A stretch of 64,000 bases of DNA from Shewanella canadensis (GTDB taxonomy: Bacteria > Pseudomonadota > Gammaproteobacteria > Enterobacterales > Shewanellaceae). The DNA lies in NCBI RefSeq assembly GCF_003966225.1, contig NZ_RXNU01000001.1:124001-188000 (forward strand), written 5' to 3'. Below the pieces are notes generated by a model. It saw nothing but the letters and a program-made list of their open reading frames with translations. It was not told the origin of the DNA and searched no databases. Both the position numbers and the translations under genes were made by a program. Shown one piece after another: positions 55,369 through 63,980 of the stretch. Positions within the stretch are counted from its first letter, which is position 1; each line of letters starts with the position of its first letter.

Positions 55369-56532
55369 ATGACTAGCCTGATACGGCGTGAACTGAAGGC
55401 TTTGTGGAACGATCCCTGGCAATTCGCACTCGTCACCTATATTCCCATCTTGGGGATTATTTCGCTATGGTGGCTGTTTAGTGCGGGTATGCCCAGACAG
55501 TTGCCTGTGGCGATTGTCGATCACGATCAAAGCCAGCTCAGCCGGATGCTGGCAAGGCGAATTCAGGCGAGTCCAGCGGCTAAGCCAATCGGTTATCAGG
55601 ATATTGCCAGCGCAAAACGGGCGATGACCCAAGGCGAAGTTTATGCGCTGGTGGTGCTTCCATACCGTTTAAAGCGGGATCTGCTTACGGGTCATAGTCC
55701 GACGATCGAGATACGTTATAACAGCCAATTCCTCTTGGTGGGAAAGCTACTCTCGAGTCAGATCCAGCTCAGCCTGGCCGATGGCCTGCTGCACGTGGCG
55801 AGTAAGAAGCAGTTAGCGCTTGGCGTACCTAAGGCTCAGGCCGAGATTAACCTTCGCCCGGTGACCAGCCAGACGACCGCATTGTATAACTCCAATAGCA
55901 ACTATATTGGCTTTCTGGTGCCGCCGGTCCTGCTTGCGCTGGGGCAGCTGCTCGCCATGTTGGTGTTTGCCAATAGCCTCAATCGTGAGTTACGACTCAA
56001 TACCATGAGCGAATGGTTTAGTCTGGGAACGAGGCGTGTGCTGTTTGCGAAGATGCTGGTCTATACCCCGTTAATTGTACTGCAGGGGCGCTTCATCCTC
56101 GCCGTCTTGTACCAGTTCCTTAATCTTCCTCTGGCGGGGGGCTTCGGGCTATTGTTGGTTGCTCAGGTCGCCATGTTGCTTGCCGTCTGGTTGATAGTCT
56201 TAGTGATCTTCTTCCTGCTGCAGGATTGTGCCAGGGTGATCAGCTTCTGCACCGCACTCTTTGCACCGGCTTTCCCCTTTATGGGGATCACTTTTCCCAC
56301 CCTGGATATGCCCATGCTGGCTCAGCTGTGGCGAAAGCTGATGCCATCGAGCCACTATATCGACACCCATGTCGGCGTGGTCAGTTATGGACAGGGTTGG
56401 GATACGCTTGCCGATCAATTGATTAATTATTGGGGATTCCTGTTTCTGGTCCCCGTGATTGTCTTCCTAGCTAAGCGAGTCAAGCGTGCACATCTTGCGG
56501 AACAATCTCACTCCCCGGAGGGCGCTAAATGA
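55369..56532 (+). CDS. ABC-2 type permease, first subunit
   Basis: A 387-residue membrane protein with the architecture of the YhhJ/YbhS/YbhR group: an N-terminal membrane segment after a charged start (MTSLIRRELKALWNDPWQF), a long periplasmic domain (about 45–200, QLPVAIVDHDQSQLSRMLAR), then five membrane segments. The ATG at 55369 is chosen; GTG at 55357 adds four residues. It overlaps the next permease by four bases (ATGA). Such proteins usually require an ABC ATPase, but none is encoded here. Confidence 0.88.
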   Translation: MTSLIRRELKALWNDPWQFALVTYIPILGIISLWWLFSAGMPRQLPVAIVDHDQSQLSRMLARRIQASPAAKPIGYQDIASAKRAMTQGEVYALVVLPYRLKRDLLTGHSPTIEIRYNSQFLLVGKLLSSQIQLSLADGLLHVASKKQLALGVPKAQAEINLRPVTSQTTALYNSNSNYIGFLVPPVLLALGQLLAMLVFANSLNRELRLNTMSEWFSLGTRRVLFAKMLVYTPLIVLQGRFILAVLYQFLNLPLAGGFGLLLVAQVAMLLAVWLIVLVIFFLLQDCARVISFCTALFAPAFPFMGITFPTLDMPMLAQLWRKLMPSSHYIDTHVGVVSYGQGWDTLADQLINYWGFLFLVPVIVFLAKRVKRAHLAEQSHSPEGAK

Positions 56533-57677
56533 CTTTTTGGCAATTTTTATTGGCAGACTTGCGCGCGATTGTCACGGATAAGGCGATCGCCATTACCCTG
56601 TTTGGCGGTGTGCTGTTTTACTCTGTGCTCTATCCTTTGCCCTATCTGAATCAGGTTCCGACCGAGCAGATGTTGGTGGTTATCGACCATGATGGTTCGT
56701 CTTTGAGCCGACGCTTGATCAGACACGCCGATGCCAGCCCAAAAATTACCGTGACTGGCCGGGTCAGCACTATAGAAACGGCCCAAAGCTGGATAGAGTC
56801 CGGCAGGGCCAATGGTTTACTGGTGATCCCCCATGGTTTCAGGAAAGATCTGATGCTGGGGCGAGGCTCAACCTTAAGCTATGGCGGCGATGCCAACTAC
56901 TTTCTTATCTACTCCGCCGTGGTAGAAGGCCTGGTTTCTGTGGGACTGGATGCGGGCAAGTATGTGCAGCTCGTGGGTCTGCTGGCCCATGGCGAGAACG
57001 CTAAGGCCGCAGAGCGGAGCCTGAATGCGGTGAAGCTCAATAGTGTGCCCGCCTTCAACCCGAGTCTGGGATACACTCCCTACGTGGTCCCCGGAGTACT
57101 GCTCTTGGTGCTACATCAAACCCTCTTGATAGGCACCGGCATCTTGGGCGCCGGACAGTGGCAAAACCAGGGCTACTGGCGTAGGGTTTCCCCCCTGATG
57201 CTGATTAGCGGACGTATCTGTGTCTTCTTCCTTATCTACACCCTGTTTACCAGTCTGTATGTGGGACACTGTTATTATTGGTACGGGGTGAGTGTACAGG
57301 CAACGCTGTGGCAGGTGGCGCTATTCCTGCTGCCATTTTTGCTATCGACAGCCGTTACCGGTATAGCGTTTAGCTGCCTGTTCACCAGACGGGATCTGCC
57401 GACTCAGGTACTGCTGTTGATCTCTATGCCGATCCTCTTCGTTTCCGGATTTGTGTGGCCGCTGGAGTTGATCCCCGATCCTCTGATCTGGATCTCCACC
57501 ATCATCCCGGCTGTACCGGCGATTATCGGTATGCTACAGCTCAACCAGATGGGCGCTTCATGGGCCAGCATCATGCCTCTATGGCTGCATCTGTGGGGCC
57601 TATTTGCACTCTTCTTCATGCTGGCGCTCTATGGGGTCAACAAGCGGTTGAAGAGAGAGCCGAACAGCGAGTTGTAA
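56529..57677 (+). CDS. ABC-2 type permease, second subunit
   Basis: A 382-residue paralogue of the previous permease: an N-terminal segment near 18–38, a periplasmic domain with the matching QMLVVIDHDGSSLSRRLIR motif, and several C-terminal membrane segments (one reading LLISMPILFVSGFVWPL). The two probably form a heterodimer. The last codons and the stop codon lie inside a 7-bp repeat array. A bidirectional terminator follows downstream. Confidence 0.88.
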   Translation: MTFWQFLLADLRAIVTDKAIAITLFGGVLFYSVLYPLPYLNQVPTEQMLVVIDHDGSSLSRRLIRHADASPKITVTGRVSTIETAQSWIESGRANGLLVIPHGFRKDLMLGRGSTLSYGGDANYFLIYSAVVEGLVSVGLDAGKYVQLVGLLAHGENAKAAERSLNAVKLNSVPAFNPSLGYTPYVVPGVLLLVLHQTLLIGTGILGAGQWQNQGYWRRVSPLMLISGRICVFFLIYTLFTSLYVGHCYYWYGVSVQATLWQVALFLLPFLLSTAVTGIAFSCLFTRRDLPTQVLLLISMPILFVSGFVWPLELIPDPLIWISTIIPAVPAIIGMLQLNQMGASWASIMPLWLHLWGLFALFFMLALYGVNKRLKREPNSEL

Positions 57678-57723
57678 GTTTTAAGTTGTAAGCTGCGAGC
57701 TACGAGTTGTAAGTCGGGAGTAA
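57668..57723. repeat. 7-bp tandem repeat array overlapping a stop codon
   Basis: Eight units in exact register: CGAGTTG, TAAGTTT, TAAGTTG, TAAGCTG, CGAGCTA, CGAGTTG, TAAGTCG, GGAGTAA. The TAA stop codon of the preceding permease is the first three bases of unit 2, and unit 1 encodes its last residues. It belongs to the same family as the other 7-bp arrays. Confidence 0.85.
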
Positions 57724-57753
57724 GAGTCACTGAATCATGGTGACTTAATGATT

Positions 57754-57822
57754 GCTCCAGGCATAAAAAAAGCTCCAGGCATAAAAAAGCCCACTCAGAT
57801 TAATCATCTGAGTGGGCTTTTT
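57754..57822. terminator. Bidirectional terminator with duplicated flank
   Basis: GCCCACTCAGAT (57789–57800), a five-base loop and ATCTGAGTGGGC (57806–57817) form a perfect 12-bp stem flanked by A and T runs on the two sides, so it can end transcription from both directions between the permease operon and the convergent lipoprotein gene. The left flank contains GCTCCAGGCATAAAAAA twice in tandem (57754–57770 and 57772–57788). Confidence 0.92.
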
Positions 57823-57916
57823 ATTGGAGCTGAATCCCGGATATCTCGTTGCTCGATTCCGGGATGAATACTCGCCTAAAGCTGGTGATCGCTTATCACC
57901 AGCTTACTGTCATACC

Positions 57917-60472
57917 TTAAGTACCCGAGAGGGTGATGCTTAAGCCTGCACCCGATTTAATGTTCTTAGGTGTTGTCAGGTTAATGCTTACGCTGCTTAG
58001 TTTTGCGGGCTCACCTGTACTGGCTGGGTCGATATCGTTAGTGATGATGAAGCCTGTTCTGGTGCCGCCGCGACGCGTCGTGTTAGCAACTTCAAATGCA
58101 TCGAAGATAAGCTCTCCTGCTGAGGCTTCGACTGCCACCTGAGTGCTGGCTGGCATGATCTGGTAAGCACTGTCATAGAACTGCACCGTAAAGCTCGAAG
58201 ATTGCCCGGCTGCAATCGCCGTTAATGGCACAATCGGAGCTGTTTCAAGGCCGAAGTCATCGCGGATCAAGTTACTGCCCTGCCAGATGCTGAAGCCAGC
58301 GCTCGAGCCGGACATGGTCATAACCAACGCCTTGCGGATATAGGTATTAGCTTCGCAGCCTACGAGTGTGGCCTGGCATTGAGGGCCGTTGAACTTCCCA
58401 TCCGGGCTCTGGTATTCGTCGCTGCTTTGGGTGTTAAAGTACTTTTCACCTGGCGTATAAGAGAAGCTTTCGTCATCATCCCGGAAAGCATCGCCTAAGT
58501 CGCTAAAGCCTTTCGGTAGGTAGGCCTCGATATCCATACCATTGCCGGAGCAGAGAACGGCTTCTCCGTCACGATTTAAACAAGCCTTGTCCACAATAGG
58601 TTTGCCATCGGCATCGAGACTGACATCTTTATCATCGAAGATATTGTTACCGTTAGTATCGAAGAAGGTCTCATGTCCAAGGGCATAGGCCAGCACTGTG
58701 ATGCGATGATCCGGCACTCTGGGGTTCGCCGATGTCCACTCGACGCTACATCTGCCACTGAAGGTCAAGCAGCTGGGAGCTATCTGGCCGCCCTCGCTGG
58801 TAAAGTTGATGGTGGTGTCATCGGGCGCCGGGTTACCGAAGCTGTCTGAGGCATAAGCGGTTAGGGTCACTTTTTCACCGTTAAAATCGCCCGCTTCCGG
58901 GTTAAACATGGTGGTCGATATACTGAAGCCGAGTTGTTGAGGCAGACCTGTATTGACCGTGAGCTGCTCAGACTGGCTGGTGATAGTCTCATTGGTGTCG
59001 GCATCGGTGGCCGAGGCGACCACACGTACCGGAGTAGGCATAGTGCCAGCCAGAACGCGAACGATGGCAATACCCTGTGAGTTGGTCAGGCTCTCGGCGC
59101 TAGCCAGGCCATTTGAGAAGCTTAATCCACCGACGACGGTGTCGAGCGTAAACTTAACCGTCTGCTGTGCTGCCGGCTGACCGTTGGAGCTGGTGACTTT
59201 AAAGGTCACCAAAGATGATTCGGTGCTGCCTGTACCGCCAGCACCCTTGATACGGATATTTTTAGGTTCGGCCGAGACGAAGCTCAGACTGGCCAGAGTT
59301 TGACGTTCCAAGGTGAAGGATAGGTTTGCCGTTAGGGTCTGGTTGCCGGCCTGAGTGGTAGCGACTATCTGATCGTCACGTTCGCTGTTACCGCTACAGC
59401 TGGTATCCTGGAAGGTCGAGCTGGCACTGCCCGAGAGGGTGGTGACCGGGGTGTCTAAGCTGGCGTTATTGCCGGTAACACAATCGGAGCTAAAGCTTAT
59501 CGATGAGGGCGTCTGTATCCGGGTCAAAGTGCCATCGTCGGCCTCACTGACTAAGGTTGCCGTGATGCCGAAGCTTCCACCTGCACTGATCCGATATTTA
59601 CCATCGACGGGGCTAAGTGTGGTGGCTAGTTCATCTTCAATAAACTGATTGCTGGCATCAAAATGTCCAAGTTTAAGGACGCCATCATCACCAATCGCAT
59701 TAGCCGGTAGCACCTCATACAGGCTGCTTATCTGGTAGTTTTGATCTTTATAGGTCAAAGAGGCATTCAGGCTGGCTGCCCCCAGTTCATTCTCTGACGG
59801 GGTGTAGCTGACTTGTGCAATACCCTGCTCGTTGGTGAGCGCCGTATTCGGATTCAGGGTCGCGCTTCCCGCGCTAAAGGTGACAATTTGCTGAGCAATA
59901 CCTTGGCTCGAGCTGTCTAAAAACTGCGCCTGAAGTTGAACCGTCTCATCGACTTTAAACTGAGTGACCGTTGCCGCACCGTTAATGATGCTGGCGCTGA
60001 TCTTAGGCGTATCTTCATCCGGAATGCCACTGTCGACAAACTCATAGTTACGATTGACCGTAAGAATATTATTCTCTGCTGCTTTCGTATCAAATTGCGC
60101 GGTCAGCGTTCCGGCGCCCAGCGAGGCTTGAGCATTACCCAGTATGACTTCGGCAATACCCTGAGTATTTGTCAGTTTAGTCGCTGGATTTAACTCGCCT
60201 AGCGTTGCACTGAAACTGATTAAACCACCGTTACTGTTACTTCCTCCCTGAGTTAATTTAGCCACGGCACAGATACTGGCGTTATTGGCAAAACTCAAGT
60301 CGTTGGTTGGTTCGGCGCATTTACCGTCGACAACCGTTTTAAAACTTAGAGAAAGGGCATACTCTCCCGTATTCTCCCCATCGCTACCATCGGAAGAGCC
60401 ATTACAGCCTCCCAGAGAAGATAGAACCAACAGGGATAAAGGGATAGCAAAAGCAGTTTTTATCAGTCGCAT
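57917..60472 (-). CDS. Large lipoprotein with Ig-like domains
   Basis: An 851-residue lipoprotein. The ATG at 60472 follows AAGGA at good spacing and begins MRLIKTAFAIPLS; the lipobox is LGGC, Cys23. The rest is made of repeated β-sandwich domains of the bacterial Ig-like (Big1/invasin-like) type, recognised by recurring NTQGIAEV, NEQGIAQVSYTP and NSQGIAIVRV-like segments. A stretch with DTNGNNIFDDKD looks like a calcium-binding loop. It is probably surface- or outer-membrane-anchored and may help in adhesion or matrix contact; the target is unknown. It is convergent with the export operon. Confidence 0.85.
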   Translation of the reverse strand: MRLIKTAFAIPLSLLVLSSLGGCNGSSDGSDGENTGEYALSLSFKTVVDGKCAEPTNDLSFANNASICAVAKLTQGGSNSNGGLISFSATLGELNPATKLTNTQGIAEVILGNAQASLGAGTLTAQFDTKAAENNILTVNRNYEFVDSGIPDEDTPKISASIINGAATVTQFKVDETVQLQAQFLDSSSQGIAQQIVTFSAGSATLNPNTALTNEQGIAQVSYTPSENELGAASLNASLTYKDQNYQISSLYEVLPANAIGDDGVLKLGHFDASNQFIEDELATTLSPVDGKYRISAGGSFGITATLVSEADDGTLTRIQTPSSISFSSDCVTGNNASLDTPVTTLSGSASSTFQDTSCSGNSERDDQIVATTQAGNQTLTANLSFTLERQTLASLSFVSAEPKNIRIKGAGGTGSTESSLVTFKVTSSNGQPAAQQTVKFTLDTVVGGLSFSNGLASAESLTNSQGIAIVRVLAGTMPTPVRVVASATDADTNETITSQSEQLTVNTGLPQQLGFSISTTMFNPEAGDFNGEKVTLTAYASDSFGNPAPDDTTINFTSEGGQIAPSCLTFSGRCSVEWTSANPRVPDHRITVLAYALGHETFFDTNGNNIFDDKDVSLDADGKPIVDKACLNRDGEAVLCSGNGMDIEAYLPKGFSDLGDAFRDDDESFSYTPGEKYFNTQSSDEYQSPDGKFNGPQCQATLVGCEANTYIRKALVMTMSGSSAGFSIWQGSNLIRDDFGLETAPIVPLTAIAAGQSSSFTVQFYDSAYQIMPASTQVAVEASAGELIFDAFEVANTTRRGGTRTGFIITNDIDPASTGEPAKLSSVSINLTTPKNIKSGAGLSITLSGT

Positions 60473-60553
60473 AAGCAACATCCTTGTACACAAAAAGGAA
60501 TAACGAAATACAGTTAGAATTGATAATATTGATTAACTTTACTGAGTAAAAAG

Positions 60554-61093
60554 TTATTCAGATATCCCATTTCGTAGGTATTTAACCAATTCGATTGAAG
60601 ATTTTGAAGCCTCGTCGGGTTTCTTAGCCAGCTCTTTTATTGACTGACGGATAAGTTGACGTAACTTCTGTCTTTCTAATTGAGGGTGCTTCTCGAGCAG
60701 GTCTTGAACGGCAGTATCGCCTTCACTGAGCAACTGATCTTTCAGTTTCTCGGCAACATTCTGCTTCGCGCTTTCGTTACTGTTCTGATTCAGCACATTC
60801 TTAATATCGAGTTGTAATGCTTCAATATCGACATTACGCATGATCTTGCCAATAAACTGTAACTGACGACGATAGGCTTCGGTATTGATTTTAATCGTCT
60901 TTGTTTTCATTACATTATCAAATAAAAGTTCATCCAAATCTAACTTCTTAATTTGGCTTTTACTTAATGCAACTAGCTTGATACCAAGCTCTTGGTAAAC
61001 CGCTATTTCACGTTTTGCTTCAGCTCTGCTGACATATTCTTCATCATGGTCAAAGGGCTGTTTGAAGTGTTCTGAATCACCGACTATTTTCAT
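60554..61093 (-). CDS. darP: DarP (YjgA), ribosome assembly factor
   Basis: A 179-residue cytoplasmic protein of the DUF615 family. Recognised by EEYVSRAEAKREIAVYQELG and LVALSKSQIKKLDLDE near the N-terminus and a helical, charged body. YjgA/DarP binds pre-50S ribosomal subunits and promotes late maturation. It is divergent from pmbA, the same arrangement as in E. coli, which supports the call. Confidence 0.95.
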   Translation of the reverse strand: MKIVGDSEHFKQPFDHDEEYVSRAEAKREIAVYQELGIKLVALSKSQIKKLDLDELLFDNVMKTKTIKINTEAYRRQLQFIGKIMRNVDIEALQLDIKNVLNQNSNESAKQNVAEKLKDQLLSEGDTAVQDLLEKHPQLERQKLRQLIRQSIKELAKKPDEASKSSIELVKYLRNGISE

Positions 61094-61325
61094 TTAAAAA
61101 AATCTCTTACATAAACTGAGTTAATAATAACATTTCAGGAGAAAATCGCCTATCTCTTCCTCTCTGTAGTTGAAGGGAGGGAGTCGTTGTCGATTCAAGT
61201 TGGCGATACATCCGCTTTACTTATCCGGAACACTGAACACCATGCGGGCTTAGGCAGTTATTTAATGTGATTGGGAATTGGGTTTGTTATGCTTAAGGTA
61301 TTCCAGATAACAAAAGAGCAGATTT

Positions 61326-62666
61326 GTGACTACACCTAGCACTGACATTGAATTAAATTCATTAAAAGACGCCGTATCTATGGCCCTTGAGTATGCAAAA
61401 AAACTGGGGACAACGGCTGCTGAAGTTGCCATCAGTAAACAACAAGGCTTGTCGGTTTCTACCCGACTGAAGGAAGTCGAAACGGTTGAGTTTAATAAAG
61501 ATGGTGCGCTAGGTATCACCCTGTTCCGTGATGGCTGTAAGGGAAGTTCATCAACTTCCGATCTGAGCCCGGATGCCATTAAACAAGCGGTGAAAGCCGC
61601 CAACGATATTGCCAAATTTACCTCATCGGATCCCTATAACGGTTTAGCCGATGCCGAGCTAATGGCGACCGAGTTTCCGGATCTGGATCTATTCCATCCT
61701 CAGGATATCTCTGCCGATGAGTTGACCGATTTAGCGGTTCGCTCTGAAGAGGCGGCCTTGAATGTCGATAGCCGGATCACTAATTCAGACGGTGCCAGTG
61801 CCAATGCACATACCGGCCTGAAAGTTTATGGTAATAGTCATGGTTTCCTTCATGGTTACTCAAGCTCCCGCTACAGCTTAAGCTGTGTGGTTATCGGTGA
61901 AACCGATGGCAACATGCAACGTGATTATGACTACACGATCTCGAGAAAGTTTGGGGATCTGTTATCGCCTGAAGAGGTAGGAAGAAAAGCCTCTGAGAAG
62001 ACCTTAAGCCGTTTAGGCAGCAGAAAAATTGCCACGACTGAGTTGCCGGTATTGTTGTCACCGGAAATTGCGACAGGCTTAATCAGTCATCTGGTTGGTG
62101 CGATTAGTGGTAGCAGCTTATACAGAAAGTCGAGTTTCCTACTCGACTCTATCGATACTAAGTTGTTCCCTGACTGGTTCAGTATCGAAGAGCAACCTCA
62201 TCTGAAAGGGGCATTAGCGAGCGCCAATTACGACAGCGAAGGTGTTGCGACTCAAGACAGACATATTATCGAGAGCGGTATTTTATCTACCTACCTGTTA
62301 ACCAGTTACTCGGCCCGAAAGTTGGGGCTTAAGAATACCGGTCACGCTGGCGGCATCTACAACTGGACGCTGTCTCATACGGGCCAGACTTTCGATGAGC
62401 TGGTCAAAGAGATGGGCACCGGTCTGATTGTGACTGAGGTGATGGGCCAAGGCGTTAATGCGGTCACGGGCGATTATTCTCGCGGTGCAGCAGGTTTCTA
62501 CGTTGAAAACGGTGTGATTCTCTATCCTGTTGAGGAGATAACCATAGCGGGCAATCTGAAAGATATGTACCAAAATATTGTTGCGGTGAGTAAAGATCGC
62601 GATCTGCGCTCATCGATACGTACCGGCGGTATCTTACTCAGCGATATGAAGATCGCGGGTAATTAA
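61326..62666 (+). CDS. pmbA: TldE (PmbA), partner of TldD
   Basis: A 446-residue protein homologous to TldD but without the HExxxH zinc site. It starts at GTG ([14 protein letters not shown]). The conserved blocks include [20 protein letters not shown] and [20 protein letters not shown]. With TldD it forms the heterodimeric protease needed for microcin B17 maturation and CcdA degradation in E. coli. Divergent from darP with a 232-bp gap in which I see no clear promoter boxes. Confidence 0.96.
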   Translation: MTTPSTDIELNSLKDAVSMALEYAKKLGTTAAEVAISKQQGLSVSTRLKEVETVEFNKDGALGITLFRDGCKGSSSTSDLSPDAIKQAVKAANDIAKFTSSDPYNGLADAELMATEFPDLDLFHPQDISADELTDLAVRSEEAALNVDSRITNSDGASANAHTGLKVYGNSHGFLHGYSSSRYSLSCVVIGETDGNMQRDYDYTISRKFGDLLSPEEVGRKASEKTLSRLGSRKIATTELPVLLSPEIATGLISHLVGAISGSSLYRKSSFLLDSIDTKLFPDWFSIEEQPHLKGALASANYDSEGVATQDRHIIESGILSTYLLTSYSARKLGLKNTGHAGGIYNWTLSHTGQTFDELVKEMGTGLIVTEVMGQGVNAVTGDYSRGAAGFYVENGVILYPVEEITIAGNLKDMYQNIVAVSKDRDLRSSIRTGGILLSDMKIAGN

Positions 62667-62706
62667 CTGCAGTATTTCGGCTGCTAGTTTGGCTTGAACT
62701 CTACTT

Positions 62707-62754
62707 TTAGCTCTTAGATGAGCTCTTGTTTGAGCTCTTGTTTTAGCTAATAGC
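62707..62754. repeat. 12-bp tandem repeat, four units
   Basis: TTAGCTCTTAGA, TGAGCTCTTGTT, TGAGCTCTTGTT, TTAGCTAATAGC in exact 12-base register, between pmbA and the third pilin gene. The unit core AGCT also occurs in the 7-bp arrays. Confidence 0.7.
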
Positions 62755-62820
62755 CGAGCCATCACTGTCGTTAGTTTATACTCGGCGCGGCGCTCTTTCG
62801 AGTATCGGTAAGGAGTTCAT

Positions 62821-63321
62821 ATGAACAGGCATTCGGGTTTTACACTCATAGAGCTTGTGGTGGTTATTATCATCCTGGGCATACTGGCTGTGACTGCGGC
62901 GCCTAAGTTCATTAACTTACAAAATGATGCGCGTATCTCGACTGTGCAGGGGATGAAAGCCGCCGTGGCCTCTGAAGTGCTGCTGACTCATTCCAAGGCA
63001 TTGATACAGGGATTAGAGCAAGACAGTGAAGTCGATGTCGATCTGGGCAATGAGACGGTAAAAAGCGTGTATGGTTACCCTAAGGCCGAATTTAGTTCGA
63101 CCTGGTCAAAACTGCTCGGTGGCGAGTTTGGCGAGGCTGGCTTAGATGATCCCGCCGAACATGACTGGATCTGGCGCAATCGCACCGGCGGTAGCAACAT
63201 AGGTCTCTACTTTATGCCAAGAGGCTACTCCGACGACAATCAGAATTGTTGGGTAAGGTATCAACAGGCAACAGCTGTCGGTGGCGATTACCAGTTAACC
63301 ATAGAGACTGACGGCTGTTAG
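62821..63321 (+). CDS. Third MshA-type pilin, outside the MSHA locus
   Basis: A 166-residue prepilin. Leader MNRHSG, cleavage at G/FTLIELVVVIIILGILAV, then the same helix and following KFINLQNDAR as in the two MSHA pilins. After residue 39 it differs from both, although it shares SKALIQGLE and VKSVYGYPK with mshA. The C-terminal pair (QNCWVRY … ETDGC) is kept. It lies about 31 kb from the pilus genes. It could be exported by the MSHA machine as an alternative subunit. Confidence 0.92.
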   Translation: MNRHSGFTLIELVVVIIILGILAVTAAPKFINLQNDARISTVQGMKAAVASEVLLTHSKALIQGLEQDSEVDVDLGNETVKSVYGYPKAEFSSTWSKLLGGEFGEAGLDDPAEHDWIWRNRTGGSNIGLYFMPRGYSDDNQNCWVRYQQATAVGGDYQLTIETDGC

Positions 63322-63366
63322 TTTTCTTTTTGATTTATCGGACCAGTCGATCGTTCCTAACCATAC

Positions 63367-63387
63367 CTTACTCTTTTTTTGAGTAAG
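63367..63387 (+). terminator. Possible hairpin terminator after the third pilin
   Basis: CTTACTC, a seven-T loop and GAGTAAG form a perfect 7-bp stem, 45 bases after the stop. No T-run follows directly, so its effect is uncertain. Confidence 0.4.
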
Positions 63388-63447
63388 TATCGGTAATAAC
63401 AGCCTTTTTTAAAATTCTCGTCAGAAAGCCAAAATCCAAACTTGAAT

Positions 63448-63479
63448 ATATGGATAAACGTATATATGCTTATCCATAT
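63448..63479. promoter_or_regulatory. Palindromic operator candidate for the ArsR repressor
   Basis: ATATGGATAA (63448–63457) is mirrored perfectly by TTATCCATAT (63470–63479). The 12 bases between are themselves nearly palindromic. It lies 54 bases before the arsR ATG, where ArsR repressors bind their own promoter. Confidence 0.7.
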
Positions 63480-63532
63480 GTTGTTGTCTTTTTTTCTGAG
63501 AATCACTTCTCAGAATAGTTTTGAGATTTGTT

Positions 63533-63877
63533 ATGACCGCATTAGATCTATTTAAAGCCCTGAGTGATGAAACCCGTTTGCGCAGCCTGCTCCTGATTCA
63601 GGCTGAGGAGGAACTCTGCGTCTGTGAGTTAATGCAGGCTCTGGAGGAGAGCCAGCCAAAAGTGTCCAGGCACTTGGCTCAATTAAGAAAGTTTGGCCTG
63701 CTTACCGACAGGCGTCAGGGACAATGGGTCTTCTATCGATTGAATCCTGCGTTACCCAAGTGGGCGAATGCCGTGATAGACGAAACCTGCTCGGCCAATC
63801 GTGCCTTGATAGAGGAAGAGCTGACCCGCTTGAACAAGATGGGTGACAGACCCGATCGTGTTAAGAGTTGCTGCTAG
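63533..63877 (+). CDS. ArsR-family metalloregulator
   Basis: A 114-residue winged-helix repressor. ATG at 63533 (MTALDLFKALSDETRLR) matches the family start and is preferred to TTG 63521. The metal-sensing box reads ELCVCELM (Cys29, Cys31), as in arsenic-sensing ArsR, followed by the DNA-binding helix SQPKVSRHLAQLRKFGLL. It ends with CC. Release from DNA on arsenite binding would turn on the downstream transporter gene. The start codon is 54 bases after a palindromic operator candidate. Confidence 0.93.
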   Translation: MTALDLFKALSDETRLRSLLLIQAEEELCVCELMQALEESQPKVSRHLAQLRKFGLLTDRRQGQWVFYRLNPALPKWANAVIDETCSANRALIEEELTRLNKMGDRPDRVKSCC

Positions 63878-63887
63878 AGTCACGAGG

Positions 63888-63916
63888 TGTAGGAGCGGCT
63901 TTAGCCGCGAAGCTTC
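63888..63916. repeat. REP-like palindromic repeat
   Basis: TGTAGGAGCGGCTTTAGCCG followed by CGAAGCTTC. The core CGGCT/AGCCG is palindromic. The form GGAGCGGCTTTAGCCGCGA is a widespread REP-type sequence in gammaproteobacteria. It lies between arsR and the transporter gene. Confidence 0.75.
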
Positions 63917-63980
63917 AAGAAGCAAGCTGACAATAGTGTCGCGAGATTGAGATACATAGATTAAGAGATAGAGAAAGAAT

